Source of the DNA: Glycine soja
Taxonomy: Eukaryota > Streptophyta > Magnoliopsida > Fabales > Fabaceae
Direction: 5' to 3'
DNA length: 64,000 bases
Assembly: GCF_004193775.1 (NCBI RefSeq)
Contig: NC_041021.1
Span: 1,622,001-1,686,000 of the forward strand
The translations under genes and the position numbers were made by a program. Below the pieces are notes generated by a model. It saw only the letters and a list, made by a program, of their open reading frames with translations. It did no database searches and was not told where the DNA came from. Shown one piece after another: positions 34,865 to 46,860 of the stretch. Position 1 is the stretch's first letter; every line of letters starts with the position of its first letter.

Positions 34865-36579
34865 CGTAATTTATTTTTTGTCATTCATTATATTTAAATT
34901 TACTTGGAATTGGAATTACAATAATTATGGGGTAATAAATCTAGTATATTGGTTCTTCCTCTTGCTTTTAGTGTTTCCAAATTTCAATATTTTGTATGTG
35001 GTTGTTTACTTTAACAATATGAATTTTATATGCCTTTGATTTGCTTTTTTGGGTATACTTTTTATGTCAAGCTCGGTAATTTTCTTTGTCTATCCTGGAA
35101 AGAGATGGATTGCACTTGCACTCTTTAATTTTGCGTTAATTTTTCAAAAATGAAACTTTCTAATTCAGTTTTGTGAAAAAATGTCTTATAAAGTCACTTT
35201 CTAAGACAATTTTTAACATTTATAAAAGAAAAAAAAAAATTTGAAAACTGATATAAAATTTGAAATTCTAAGTCGATTTAAAAATCATCATGGAAAGTGT
35301 TGGCTTTCCATGACGGCAACTTCAAAGACAGTTCAAAACCATCATGGAAAGAGTGTTATAATCATCTTTGAAAGCCTTTTTTGTAGTTGTTTTATAAAAC
35401 CGATTCAATTTGGCCTTTAGTTTTTTTGTTCAATTTAGCCCTCTAATTTTTAAAATCAATTTATTTTTTGGAAAATGTGTATTTTGTGGTGGTTTGAAAC
35501 CACTTAGTGACAATTTTGAATCGTCACAAAGTGTAATTTCTTACAAATTAGACTAAAGGATCAAATTGAATCATTTTAAAAAATTAGAGGAACAAATTGA
35601 ACCCAAAAAAAATTAGAAAACTAAATTGAATAAAAAATAAATTAAAGAAATAAAAAAACCAATTTAACCTATATTTAATTCAAAACTTAATTGTATTTTT
35701 TGTTTCTTTAGTTTTTATTATATATAATTTTATTTTCTCAACTTTTTTTAGTTAATAGGTATTTTTATTTTGAAAAATTAAACGAATTTGGCCTTGTAAT
35801 TGCTGTCAAATTCTTTTATAATTCTCAAATTATTATAATTTCCAACCAATTGAAGCTTTATGATAATGGATTTGAAATATTAAATATTAATTTTTAAAAT
35901 TTTAGAAAGTTAGAAATTTAGTAAAATTTTGATAAAATTTAAAGGATTTGAAGAGAGAAAATATGATATTATTTTTTACTTTAGATGGAATTTAATGATG
36001 TGGTTAGTTTTGAGTAAAAGAAATTAAAAAAAATTTAATTGATTCAATCTGTAAAAATATGTATACAATGATAATTTAAATTTTTAAATAAAGCAAATTC
36101 CAAACTAAAAACGTAATCAAACATAAATTAAAACAAAGCTAATATTACACTCATAACTTACAAATTCTATTTTAATAACTTAATCTTCTTATGTCAAAAT
36201 TCCAAACTTGACTCCTTATCTCTTCAAGTTCACTGGTTGAAGAACATCGCTAATTATTGTTTACAACATTTTCATCTTAATTTGTAATTAGATTTTAAAT
36301 AACACTTTTTGTTTAATTATAATAGTGTATGAAACAGATTTAAGGAAGAGTATTTCTTTTAAATGGACGAACGTGAAAAAAGGTATAGTGTAGCATCATA
36401 ACTAAATGGCCAAATAAAATTATCTATTAATTATCAACCATTTTGAGATAATAAAAAAACCTTGGTCTTTTCTTTTTCATTTTTTTTGACAAACTTTTCT
36501 TTTCATTTAAGCGTCCAAGATCTGAATTATAAAGTCCCACATACAACAATGCAAAGAACTTAGATTATTTTTTATCTAA

Positions 36580-36852
36580 ATGGAAATCATAATCGTTATA
36601 TCAAACAAAGTTTAATGATAATAAAGAAGAAGGAGGCTGGTGTAGCCTAAAGCTCCAAAAAATCAATTAAAACAAAAAACTGACATCCAGAGTTTTGCTG
36701 ATTTTGTTGTTATAATTAAATGGAAATCATGAACGTGATATAAAAGTATGAAACAAAGTTTAATGATACTAGTAAAGATTGAGGTGTAGCCAAAAATAAA
36801 TTAAAACAGAAAACTGACATCCAGGTTTGCATATTTTGTATTTATAATTAAA
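36580..36852 (+). repeat. Imperfect tandem duplication, about 135 bp x 2
   Basis: Copy 1 (about 36580-36718) and copy 2 (about 36719-36852) share 'atggaaatcatgaacg', 'aaacaaagtttaatgata', 'ggtgtagcc', 'actgacatccag' and 'tataattaaat'. They differ by several indels, so the duplication is old. Confidence 0.75.
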
Positions 36853-39209
36853 TTTGACTATATATAGAGAATAGTTTAAGATAGACAGCTACCATCAGCT
36901 GTCACCGTGATTCACATGCAACCATGCATATAGGATGAGCATGTGATTAGAAACTTGTCCTTGGTTACTGGCAATTATATTCTGTGACTAATTAGCGGGC
37001 ATGCTCGTACAAAATAATTAGAATAAATATTTCACTTATCGAGGAACATTGTTTCGCTTTGTTTCTTATTAATAATTAATAATTTATCTAACTTTATTGC
37101 TGATGATCATTGTCACGACACTAAAAAGTTCAAACCAACTACATGAGGCCTTTACGAGTTAGTAATCCTGTACTTGTGTTTTCAAAATAAGTTGCATGTT
37201 GATATGTGTGTATATATATAGTACATTAATGTATATACTTGGCTAATTGGATAAGGCCTACATATAATCTTTTTTAATTAAAAGAAAAGTCAAAAGTTAT
37301 ATTAAATACGAAAAGGTGTTGGATAAGATATATATGTTGATCAATCATAGTGAAGACTGAAGAGTGAGACATAAAGTAATAAAGGAAGACGAATTGATTA
37401 AAATTTGTGGGGGCATATGATGCTTTTTTTTTTCTCATAGCCGCCCAGATTCTGTTTAAGGGTAACCGTCCATTGGTCCTTTCGCCCAACCTCAAAAAAT
37501 GTGGTTGTGACTTGTACAGGTTAATAAGCATTTTTGGTTGCACCTATTTGTGATTGGCACACCTTGATCTATTACATCCATAAATGTAGAAATCAAACAA
37601 ATATAATGAAGTTCGATTTCGATTCTTCCATAGGAAAATGAAGAATTAATAAGAAAATAAACTAGAAGATTGACATTACAGTATTACACCATTTATATAT
37701 ATAGATAAAATTAAATATAGTATGGTTTTATACAAACAACATGCACATGTTATTTCCATCTTTATTTTATCTAATCTTATGTTGTTCTAATTTCCAAAAA
37801 TGAAAATTGTTATATATTATTTGGTTCTCAAGTGCAGGGCCAGGGTATAGGACTTTTTGTATCATCATCAAATTCACATAAAGTAAGTAGTTGACTAGAA
37901 TTTGATATAATTGATTATTATCTTTTGAAGCTCTAATTGCAAGATTATATAATAAGAAGGGGGTTGGTGAAATACTATATGATGTATGTGTTCTTAATTA
38001 GCAGTTGTTTACTAAGTTCAATTTTCATATATAGGAAGCTAGGGTGGTACTTTGGCAATGACGAAGCCAAGAATGATTTTAACATATGTAAAAGGAATCC
38101 ACAAGATAAAAAGGCCAACTGGGGAAATTAACTAAAGTCAACTTGTCATCAGCTTTATGTGGTATGCTGTATACATCAACTTTATAGGTCAGCAAATCCC
38201 ATTTGATTATGACAATTGAATTCGTAGATTAATTAACATAAAATTGTTTCAATTTAATTAAAATAATTTTAAATTTGAGATAGATATGTAATTATATTGA
38301 ATACTTAAAGAAAAAATTTGTCTCTCATAATAATCTTACAAGATTTGAATAAAATTATTTCTCATAAAAGATACATCATGCATGTGACCAATTAAAAAAA
38401 ACTTTTGCTTATGGCTTTTCTAACATAGTGCATATTTGTGCATGAGTTTAAGAGTAGGGACACATATTATACATTTGTCGTTTGTTTTGGATAAAACTAC
38501 TTTGCACTAGGCGAGTAATATTAGTGAGAAATGCCTAATAAGCACCAATAATTGTCTTTGCCATAGCCTATTAAATGAAGAATCCCCAACGTGATCCTAA
38601 AGAGAGAATTATGAATGTGAGGGATCCGAGGCAAAGAGTTTTAATGGACCCCAATGACACCAAAAGAGAAGCTTTATATAGAGCTCCACTTCTCAGTTGG
38701 ATGTAACTACTTTAAACATTTTAAAAAACATATATGATTCAATTGGTCACAATTTTATTTTATTTTTGGCAATTGACCTTCTTATGCAAGTCCAATGATA
38801 GAGGAACTGGAAGCATTACTACTAGAGTGAATGTGAGAGTTAGTGCATATACTAGTTGTAATTGAACTCCCACTAAGAGTAAGAAATGATGAGGCGAACA
38901 GAGAAGACCACATACATAGCATTTGTGAAAAAGCTTCTACATGTTTTTTCTTCATCTTTCATGGATGTTTCCACTGATTTTTTTCTCTCTAAAAGGATAT
39001 TGTTTAGACCAAGATCTTCACCATTTTTTCCTTCTTAGTTTCTTTCATATAAATCAAAGACAGCAATCAGAAGATTTTCAAGTACAACTACTCAAACACA
39101 TGCTCTAAGTATAACTTTTGTTTGAGAAACACACTACATCTACATTTCACACTCATATACTTAGAAGCATATGCATTACCAACATTTTAGTTGCATAGAA
39201 CATAGTATC

Positions 39210-39750
39210 ACTGGTACAAAAAAATACTTTTTAAATAATAAAAAATTATGTATATGATGAAAGGACATTTTTGTGAAATTGGATGAACATTTTACATCAT
39301 CAATTGCTATAGAACCAATCTAGAAAACACTTTTTGGATTGATTAAATTAAGAACAGGAGTATATGTACTTTCTAAATCACTTTTCTATCAATCAATCTA
39401 GAATTTGGATGCCTTTTTTGCAAACTTTGAAATTCCTAACAAAGTTTTATAGATCCATTGTACAAAGAATTGATCAAGAATATACTTTCTATATTGGTTT
39501 TTCCTATAGCCAATCTAAAACATTGACATCCTTTGCAAACTTATAAAGCTACTTATAAGATTTTCTAGATTAAATGTATAAAGAAGCAATCTAAATAACA
39601 CCCTTATAGATCTAAAATATTTACGTCTTTTACAACTTTTAAAATTTCTAACAATACTTTTTAGATTGGTTGTACTAAGAACCAATCTAGCTACAAAGCT
39701 TTTTCTAGACCTTTTCTTAGTACAATTGTTATATAAAATCCATAAGTTTA
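39210..39750. repeat. Possible CACTA-type end with 'accaatctag' repeats
   Basis: CACTGGTACAAAAA at 39210 resembles a CACTA terminus. The following 500 bp contain repeated 'accaatctagaa' / 'tttttagattggtt' motifs in both orientations (near 39314, 39393, 39510, 39585, 39660, 39690), like subterminal repeats. A matching opposite end was not found, so the element may be truncated. Confidence 0.4.
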
Positions 39751-40332
39751 ATATTAATGTTTTCATATTTTCATTCTCACTCCATTTTTAAATTCTCATT
39801 TCCTCTTACATAATTATGTGAACATAAACAAGGTAAAACTACAATATCCAAAGTCGTATCCAAATTACTAATATATTATTGGTTTAATTGAAATTGAATT
39901 TGATTTTCTTAAATAAGGTGACAGGTTTAAACCTTGTGGATAAAAAAAATATGATTGAAAGAAAGAATTTCACTAAAATTGATCAATTAAGTTTTTCCAT
40001 AAAAATTAATTATCACTAAAATTATATTTATATCATGGTGACCCAAAAAAAAATCATATCCAATTATAAGATTTTTAGGACAATATTTCAAAATTAAATT
40101 CATAATAACCATTTAGTTAGAATTTAATATCATTAGATTAATTGTCATACCTAGCATAAACACAATTATAACACTTAAAACAAGATAATAGAATGACAGA
40201 ATTCAAAGTATGGCATTTCAATTAAAATTTGTGTGGACTATCACTCTACATGGTACAAGATAGTTGGCCACAGCAAGTAGCAACTCTTGCCTATGTTAAG
40301 ATGAATGAGTGAATGAAAAATATAAATTGCAA

Positions 40333-40402
40333 AAAATAATATTTGCTTAAAATTTCGTGAGCGGCAGAAAATAATATTTGCTTAAAATTTCGTGAGCGGC
40401 AG
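40333..40402 (+). repeat. 35-bp perfect tandem duplication covering the tRNA 3' end
   Basis: 40333-40367 and 40368-40402 are identical. The unit begins AAAATAATATTTGC and ends GTGAGCGGCAG. The second copy overlaps the last 11 bases of the tRNA-Ser gene (40392-40402), so the first copy carries a detached tRNA 3' end. Confidence 0.9.
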
Positions 40403-40472
40403 GATTCGAACCTGCGCGGGCAGAGCCCACATGATTTCTAGTCATGCCCGATAACCACTCCGGCACGCCCAC
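40392..40472 (-). tRNA. tRNA-Ser (anticodon AGA)
   Basis: The minus strand folds as a type II tRNA of 81 nt. The acceptor stem is GTGGGCG against CGCTCAC (one G-U). The D arm contains the A box (GGAGTGG). The anticodon stem CATGA/TCATG encloses loop CTAGAAA, giving anticodon AGA. A long variable arm (GGGC/GCCC) and a T arm with GGTTCGAATCC (B box) follow. AGA reads UCU/UCC serine codons after inosine modification. Downstream on the minus strand an AAATTTTAAG run gives a TTTT, enough for Pol III termination. No intron. Confidence 0.95.
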
Positions 40473-43365
40473 CCTTGTTTCTTATGATTAACATTTTCTA
40501 TACTTTATTTTATATGTAGTCAAAAAGGTAAATCGAAATGCAATAGACTTACACAACACAAATAAAGTATATCACATACCATCATATCCACTGAAGCTAA
40601 CAGCAACCTCCGAATTCAATTATTCATTACCCCACGTTGTTGAAACTGACCAACCTTGTCCTTCACAAGCTTGAGTTGCTCAGCTATCACCTAATTTTAA
40701 GAGCATTTGTTCACGCCATAATGCAGGAGAAAAATGATTCTATTACCAGAAAATATGTCTCACCTAACATTAAAATTTGATAATTTTCAATATACATTCA
40801 TCCTGTGCCAAAATATTGTAGTAGGTGACCCTTTTTCTCTAACTAATCAGTACTATGCAACTACAAGCGTTAACCATATAATTAGTATCAATAGCTAGTG
40901 GACCAGTTAGAGATTCCGGTATCTATACACGATCCCACAGATATACCCTGAAAGGAAGGTTATGGCAGCAATAAAGAGTCTAGCAATTCGTACTATCATT
41001 AGGTTGAAACATCTTTTTTGTAGAAAGGCTAAATGAATCTGTCACCATGCACTACAGTTTGCCCAATAAAGCTCATCATGTTCTCTTGTTTTATATAATG
41101 TGAATGTCAATCGGTTAATTGAATAATTGAAATTATCAGTTTTTACTTATAGGCTTAATTGGCCCACTTAAATCCTTGAATTCTTATATGTAATCATGGT
41201 TTAGCCTCTTCACTTTCTTAAAGCAACACTTATAGTCTAAACAGTTAAATGACATGCCAATATGTTACACCAATAAGTAGTTGATACAAGTATAATTAAA
41301 TTTCATTTTTTTAGTAAGATTTTAGATTTAAGTTGTGTGAATAAAAAAAATATGATTTGAATGAAAAATCTTACTATAGGTGATCTAATAGGTTTTTTTG
41401 ACAAAGATCAATCATTAATAAATTTGATAAATATTTTATATCAATGTCTTAATGGTTCGAAAAAAGCTAAATTATCATTTCATGTGTGAAACTAAATCAT
41501 CACAAGATTCTAGAGAGATTCCTTGTCAAGAAAGAGGAAGAATGTAGAAGGCAGCGTCTAGGAACCAGAACCACATTTCGTAAAAGTCACTGCTCCCTTC
41601 AGAAGATAACACGCAAATGAAGGACGTGCTTCTTTTATTTCTATCCTTCAGTGTAGTTTTAGGCCTCAAATATTGGCCGAAAGCTGTTGTAGTGCCAAAG
41701 CGTGTTGGGTGTAATGCGGGGAATTGTGGTCCTCAGAATTAATGTCAACCCATGCATGCCTCTAAGATAGCTGCTTAAAAATGAAAGTGTTAAAGAATCT
41801 TGCTTGTGTGCTACAAAACAATTAATATAATGCTGGTAGATATTTGAAGCATATATTATCAATCAATATTCATGCATGCTTAACCTAAGGTCCAACCACT
41901 TGTTAGCATAATGCGTGGTCTGCCCAAAAACATAGGTTTTTCGTTATTGGATTTAGTAAGAAAAAACCTGGTGGGATAATGTCTATCTAGTTAAGAGTGA
42001 ATCTTCTGATCGTGGTTGTCCATTTCATGGTCTTTTGTGGCTCTTGAGCTAAGTTAAGCTGGGTGGATTAGGGTCACAGCATTTAAATCATGCACTCTCT
42101 TATTTGAATCCTCCACCTTCCATTCCAAAATGGAAATTTATATTTAGGAATGAGTTTTTTGAAATACAATAAGAAATACTAAATTAAATAGTAAAAGTGT
42201 AGTAAACAAATGCATAAGGTTACCTCTAACTGGACTGGATTTGCCCAACTCAAACTATCATATGGAGTATGAAGTGAGTTAATTTTAGATTTTGGACCAT
42301 CTTAGATGCCCCCAAAAGTTTCCTTCCACCTCAGTAAAGGGGTGTGCTAAAAAATTAAACCTAATCAAATCAAATTTTAAAAACTGAATCGTTTGAGGAA
42401 AAAATTGAATCGGATTGTTTTTTGTGAACAGTTCGGTTGTTTTTATTAACGGTTCGGTTTAATTTTTTCGAAAAAACCAAGCATAGATTTGTATAAAACA
42501 GTTAATTGAATTGAACTAAACAAAAAAAACAAAAACAAACCCTTTTGAAAACAAAAGACGAATCTAACTATTTTATAAAAATGGTTCGTTTTGGATTAGG
42601 TTCGGTTTAGTTTTCTGAAAAACAGTTTTTTCTTCAGTCCTACAATAAATTGAGTCTAAAGTTTAAATTTCTTATTCTGTAGTCGCAAGTCCGTTTATAG
42701 AAGTTGAGAACATCTAACAAAAGTAACAAGATTTGATCCTCTCACATATTCGCTGTTCCAATATTTTTTTTTTCCTCTTTTCTCTCGTTCGTTTCTTTGG
42801 TCTCACTAGGAGCCCCATCACCAGACACACAATGTGACAATGGGTCCTGAACCTTACTAAAACGGAAAAAAAATGGCATACGAATTTTTTTTATTTGTTT
42901 GCAGTTACAATGACATACTATTTATAAAAATATAAACGAATACAACTCAGTTGGTTTAATATTTGCATGAATTGTGATAAATCTCACATTACTTGTCTTT
43001 AATTTCTACGTACAAAAAATATGATTTATAAAAACATCCCTTACACCCTAATCAAAATAATTTTCATAAGTAATTTGAGTTTGACGTAATCTTTTTCATC
43101 TTTAAAAAAAAGAAGAAAATAATAATCAATATATGGTTAAGAAGTTAAAAAACAACCTTGTTTTATAAATACAATATTTAATATTACCAGTACATTTTTT
43201 TGGTAGTGAGTTTACAGGTAAAAAATTTATTAACTTCTTAACTAGTACTCTTAAAAAATTTATTAAAATTTATTAGTAAGACACTGGAATTTTTATTTAA
43301 AAAATAAAGTTTAAATTGTTAAATAAATTAATGGTATTTCTGTCAGAAAAATAAATGCATGGCCT
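40473..43365. other. Intergenic; no gene seen
   Basis: AT-rich with no recognisable domain or exon structure. Frames such as 41659-41862 (minus) have no support. Confidence 0.55.
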
Positions 43366-43374
43366 TAAATTAAA

Positions 43375-44356
43375 TAGTAAATTACATAAATTTTTCTTGA
43401 GATTTATTCTATTTACACATGTTTTTTTTTTAAAAAATATTACATTGGTACGCCTTACTTTAATGGCGCTAAGTTACCATTTGAAAATTAGAAGATATAT
43501 ACATTAAATTTTAATTCATTTTTAAAAAATCTAAAATTGTCTCAGACTTTTAAGTGACCTAAATAGAGAGAAATTTTTGTCTCGTGTTACTGTGCTAGGT
43601 CATCTTTTCCGTGCAGCCAAAGGTGGAGTCGAGCATTCCTTGTTTGTCATCATTATCTTGTCTGCCTGTTTGCATCCATGGTGGTGGTTTCTCCCCCACG
43701 TTCCTCTTCACCTCCAAGGTGGTGCTAGGCGCGTTCCCGTTTGCCGCACGTTTCACCTCCACCATGATGCTAGGAACATTCTCATTCGCTACACGTTAAA
43801 AGCTATTATATATGTATCCTTGAGGTTTTCAAAATGTTACAATGTACTCCCTGAGGTTTTAAAAATGTTACACATGTACCCCCTATCTTTTACAAATAAC
43901 ACACGTGCACCCTATCTATTTTACAAAAATTACACATGATACCCTTTCTCTTTCACTTGCTAGAATGTAAAAAAAAATGCGGTAGAACAATTAAACATCC
44001 TAAAAAATGAAAAAGAAAACCAACACCATGAACATTAACCCCACAAAAACAAACTAGCATCAATTTCACCTACTCAGCGAAAACAATGGCTCGGTAAAGA
44101 TTCAACAATGGTGTACCAAAAATAGGGATTTTAAACAAAAGAAGGAGATGAGGATAATTTTGGAATTAAAACTTTAATAAAAGTCATGTGCCTACCACAT
44201 GATCTAAAAAATAAATGAAGTTAACACCGTTAACGATGGAGGGGGTTTAAGCGTAACGGGATAACAAAAGTTAGGGCATTTTGTGTAATATCAAAAATAG
44301 AAGGGGAGGCATGTGTAAATAGTGCAAACATCTGGGGAGATTGTTGTAATTAGCTC
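43375..44356. mobile_element. Non-autonomous Mutator-like element with GC-rich interior (982 bp, 9-bp TSD)
   Basis: Exact 9-bp duplication TAAATTAAA at 43366-43374 and 44357-44365. The ends are degenerate inverted repeats: left TAGTAAATTACATAAATTTT; right (reverse complement) GAGCTAATTACAACAATCTC; both lead into ATTTACACATG. The interior at 43577-43800 is GC-rich and gene-like, unlike the AT-rich arms. A second inner pair of 'ttacacatgtaccccct'-type motifs lies at 43800-43950. No transposase recognised. Confidence 0.8.
43664..43797 (+). repeat. 45-bp tandem repeat in the Mutator-like element
   Basis: Two clear copies start with 'cacctcca' at 43709 and 43754 and contain 'tgctagg..cgttc' and 'ttcgcnrcacg'. 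A weaker third copy precedes them at about 43664. The 45-bp period keeps frame, so a coding origin is possible, but I recognise no protein. Confidence 0.65.
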
Positions 44357-44365
44357 TAAATTAAA

Positions 44366-45840
44366 TCCCCATTATCAAAGGAGTTTAATTAAGTCTTCTA
44401 TCTTAAATATAACTATGTCTATTACAACAAAGTGTTCATTTATGTCCTTATTTTATAAAATTTCCAAGTAAAAATAAATTTATGTGATTTCAAATTAAAA
44501 ATAAATAATGTTGAGTCTTTTATATGAATTTGTGTTAAATATTCGAAAATTTTTATCATTCATAATCATTTGTGCATATTGATGTCAAGCAAAGTTATTT
44601 CCCATGAATAATATTTGTGGTATTCATCTTAAAAAATAAATTAATTTAATTTATGACATCATTAAGTAAGTATTTTAAAATTATTTTATAATAATAAATA
44701 TATTAACTAATTAGATTTAAATTATTGCCAGTACAAAGATTTAAACCTTAAAATATAAATATTAATTAACAAAATATTCATTTATGAAAATATTTAAATT
44801 TATTTTATATAATTTCAAATTAAAAATAAATGTTATTGATCGTTTGATATGTAACTATGTTAAATACTCACAAAAAAGAATTTTTTTTCCCACAATGATT
44901 CTCCCATGATGGCACAGAGAATAATTGTTTCCTGTAAAATATAATTGTGGTCTCTATCATAAAAAAAATAAAATTAAAGCTAATTTAATTTATGACATAG
45001 TGAGTAAGTAATTAAAAAAATAATGAAAAAACATTTTAATAAATTAATTTTAATATATTAACTATATATTTGTATGAAAATATTTTCTAAGTAAAAACAA
45101 TTTTATAGGATTTCAAAGTAAAAAAAAAAAGTATTGTCGCATTCTTTGTATGTAATTGTGTTAAATATTCGGAGAAAAAACCTTGTCTATATCTTGAGCA
45201 AGTTTAACTATCGTCAATCATATTTTTGTCCCTATCATAACTAAAAGTATTTTAACTTGTGATATTATTAATAAAGTAATTTAAATTAATTAACTTTGGT
45301 TGCCTATAACAAAGAATCAAAGTATTATTTTACAATAAATATATTAACTAAATGTTATTATTCTGGTAAACATAAATGATTTAATATTAAAAATGTTAAA
45401 GAATAAAATAAAATTTAGAATAGAAAAAATAAAAAAAAGAAATAATATAACATAAAAATAAATAAAAAGAGAAAGAAAAAATATTTTAAGAAAAATGAGT
45501 AGGATAAATAATAAAATGGTTGTTTGTTATATAGAGTAAAGTTATTCTAGTCAATTAATCGTACCTTCACATGGATTGTGTTCATTCCTATATTCTTTCT
45601 GATATGACTTATGTATATAAATATTTATTTAAAAAATAAATAATAGAACATATGAGACAGAACAAAATAATTAATAAAACTTTATATATGAATTTCTTAA
45701 ACATTCAGTCAAAGTTGTATCATTTAATATTAATATTGCAGATAAATAAAAAGGAAAAGGAAAGAAAAAAAAATTTAAAATACTATAAGAAAATAATAAA
45801 AGGAAAAAAGAAAAAAGGAACAAGAGAGTGTGCGTGTGAG
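44366..45840. other. Intergenic, AT-rich; no gene seen
   Basis: Long AT-rich stretch with low-complexity purine runs at 45410-45490 and 45740-45845. Frames at 45652-45895 on either strand are compositional. Confidence 0.6.
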
Positions 45841-45845
45841 AGAGA

Positions 45846-46031
45846 TGTTGTATGTGGTCTAATATTAGTTGATTAGCTGAGGGATTAGCTGACAACCTTT
45901 GGTAGTTATTTTTTTGTTATTATGTTAATAACAAAAAGCATGTTATGTTTTTCTATTAAAAAAACATAGAGCTACATTTTTGTTCCCAATTTTTTGTTTT
46001 CACAACAAATCCATTTTCTTCATTCATAATA
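45846..46031 (+). repeat. 5' LTR of the copia element (186 bp)
   Basis: Starts TGTTGTATGTGG and ends CATAATA (the expected CA end has mutated to TA). It aligns with the 3' LTR at 49875-50080. Confidence 0.92.
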
Positions 46032-46033
46032 AG

Positions 46034-46048
46034 TGGTATTAGAGCTTA
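46034..46048 (+). other. Primer binding site of the copia element
   Basis: TGGTATTAGAGCTTA lies 2 bp after the 5' LTR. Plant copia elements use TGGTATCAGAGC, complementary to the 3' end of initiator tRNA-Met; here one C has become T. Confidence 0.85.
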
Positions 46049-46081
46049 GATGAGATCCTAAGGGGAAAAAGGGAGAAAATC

Positions 46082-46860
46082 ATGGCTCTCACAAGAATGA
46101 AGATCGAAAAATTCATTGGTGGAATAAATGATTTTAGTTTATGGCGGGTGAAGATGAATGCATTGCTCATCCATCAAGGCTTGGATGCAACACTTTCAAA
46201 GGAAGCGATCGCAAGATAGAAGAGAGGAAACATGCAGATGTGATGAAGAAGGCTTACAGTGCAATCTTGCTCAATCTTGGAGATGAAGTGCTTCGGGAAG
46301 TGGCTGAAGAAAAGTTTGCTGAGGCAGTTTGGGATAAGCTGGAGGATTTGTACTTGAAGAAGTCCCTGGCAAAAAAATTATATATCAAGAAATGCTTGTA
46401 TGCTTCGCTGATGAAGGACGACAAGCCCTTGAAGAGCATTGACGTAAAGATAGATGATGAAGATCAAGCCATCATTCTATTGAATTCTCTTCCCAAGTGA
46501 TTTAAGCATTTTGTTGATACAATATTGTATGGGAAGACTACTCTATCAATGGATGAGGTTAAGGTTGCGTTGAACTCAAAAGAAAATCAAAGGGAGAATG
46601 ACTCCAAGAAGGAAGAGATTGTTGAAAGGATCATTGCAAGTAACATGAATTCGAAGAAGGATTTCAAGAATAAGAAATCAAAGTTTAAAAATAAGAAGAA
46701 GAAATGTTTCCTTTGTGACAAAGAGGGGCATTTCAAGAAAGGTTGCCCAAGCAAGTCAAGGTTCAATGAGTGGAACAAGCACAATGCAGATGTGGTTATG
46801 GCTCAAGAAGGATTGTTGTATCAGAAGAGGATTCTCAAAAGGAATGGATCTTGGATTTAG
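46082..46860 (+). pseudogene. Copia gag, frameshifted, with zinc knuckle
   Basis: The frame opens at ATG 46082 with KIEKFIGGINDFSLWRVKM, as in plant copia gag. It shifts frame near 46205, stops at 46498 (before the KHF motif), and resumes to 46860. Residues such as MKKAYSAILLNLGDEVL and VWDKLEDLYLKKSL match the UBN2/retrotrans-gag region. A CCHC zinc knuckle, CFLCDKEGHFKKGC (C-X2-C-X4-H-X4-C), is intact near 46708-46750. Gag would package the RNA. Confidence 0.9.

Larger units (their letters stand above)
29561..35391 (+). mobile_element. Non-autonomous CACTA (En/Spm) transposon with captured gene fragments (5.8 kb)
   Basis: The left end is CACTACTACAAAAA; the right end, read in reverse complement, is AACAACTACAAAAA (12 of 14 identical). 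The 3-bp duplication TTA flanks both ends (29558-29560, 35392-35394). Subterminal DNA at both ends carries repeated 'aaaaccatctttgaaa'-type motifs (29670-29785; 35270-35375), typical of CACTA elements. No transposase was recognised. Inside are fragments of three host genes in the same orientation (about 29885-30170, 30246-31110, 32821-32993), a later solo LTR (31120-32465) and a MITE (34318-34864). It must have been mobilised in trans. Confidence 0.85.
29370..35670. mobile_element. MITE family M copy 2 (TSD ATATTTA), split by a CACTA element
   Basis: The left part (29370-29560) begins AGGCTAAATTAG; the right part (35395-35670) ends AATTTAACCT. Both ends are flanked by ATATTTA (29363-29369 and 35671-35677). 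The right part shares 'ccacttag...cacaaagtgtaattt' with the MITE at 23861. The left part contains an internal direct repeat of 'ggctaaattagttttt...tttggtcatc' (29371 and about 29449). The two parts were one MITE until the CACTA element inserted. Confidence 0.8.
35678..40332. other. Intergenic, AT-rich; no gene seen
   Basis: No protein or RNA gene recognised. It contains an imperfect tandem duplication at 36580-36852 and a repeat-rich segment at 39210-39750, listed separately. Short frames here have no domain. Confidence 0.55.

Noticed and set aside
45652..45895. Overlapping frames on both strands next to the copia 5' LTR
   Set aside because: Low-complexity AG-rich DNA; no domain.
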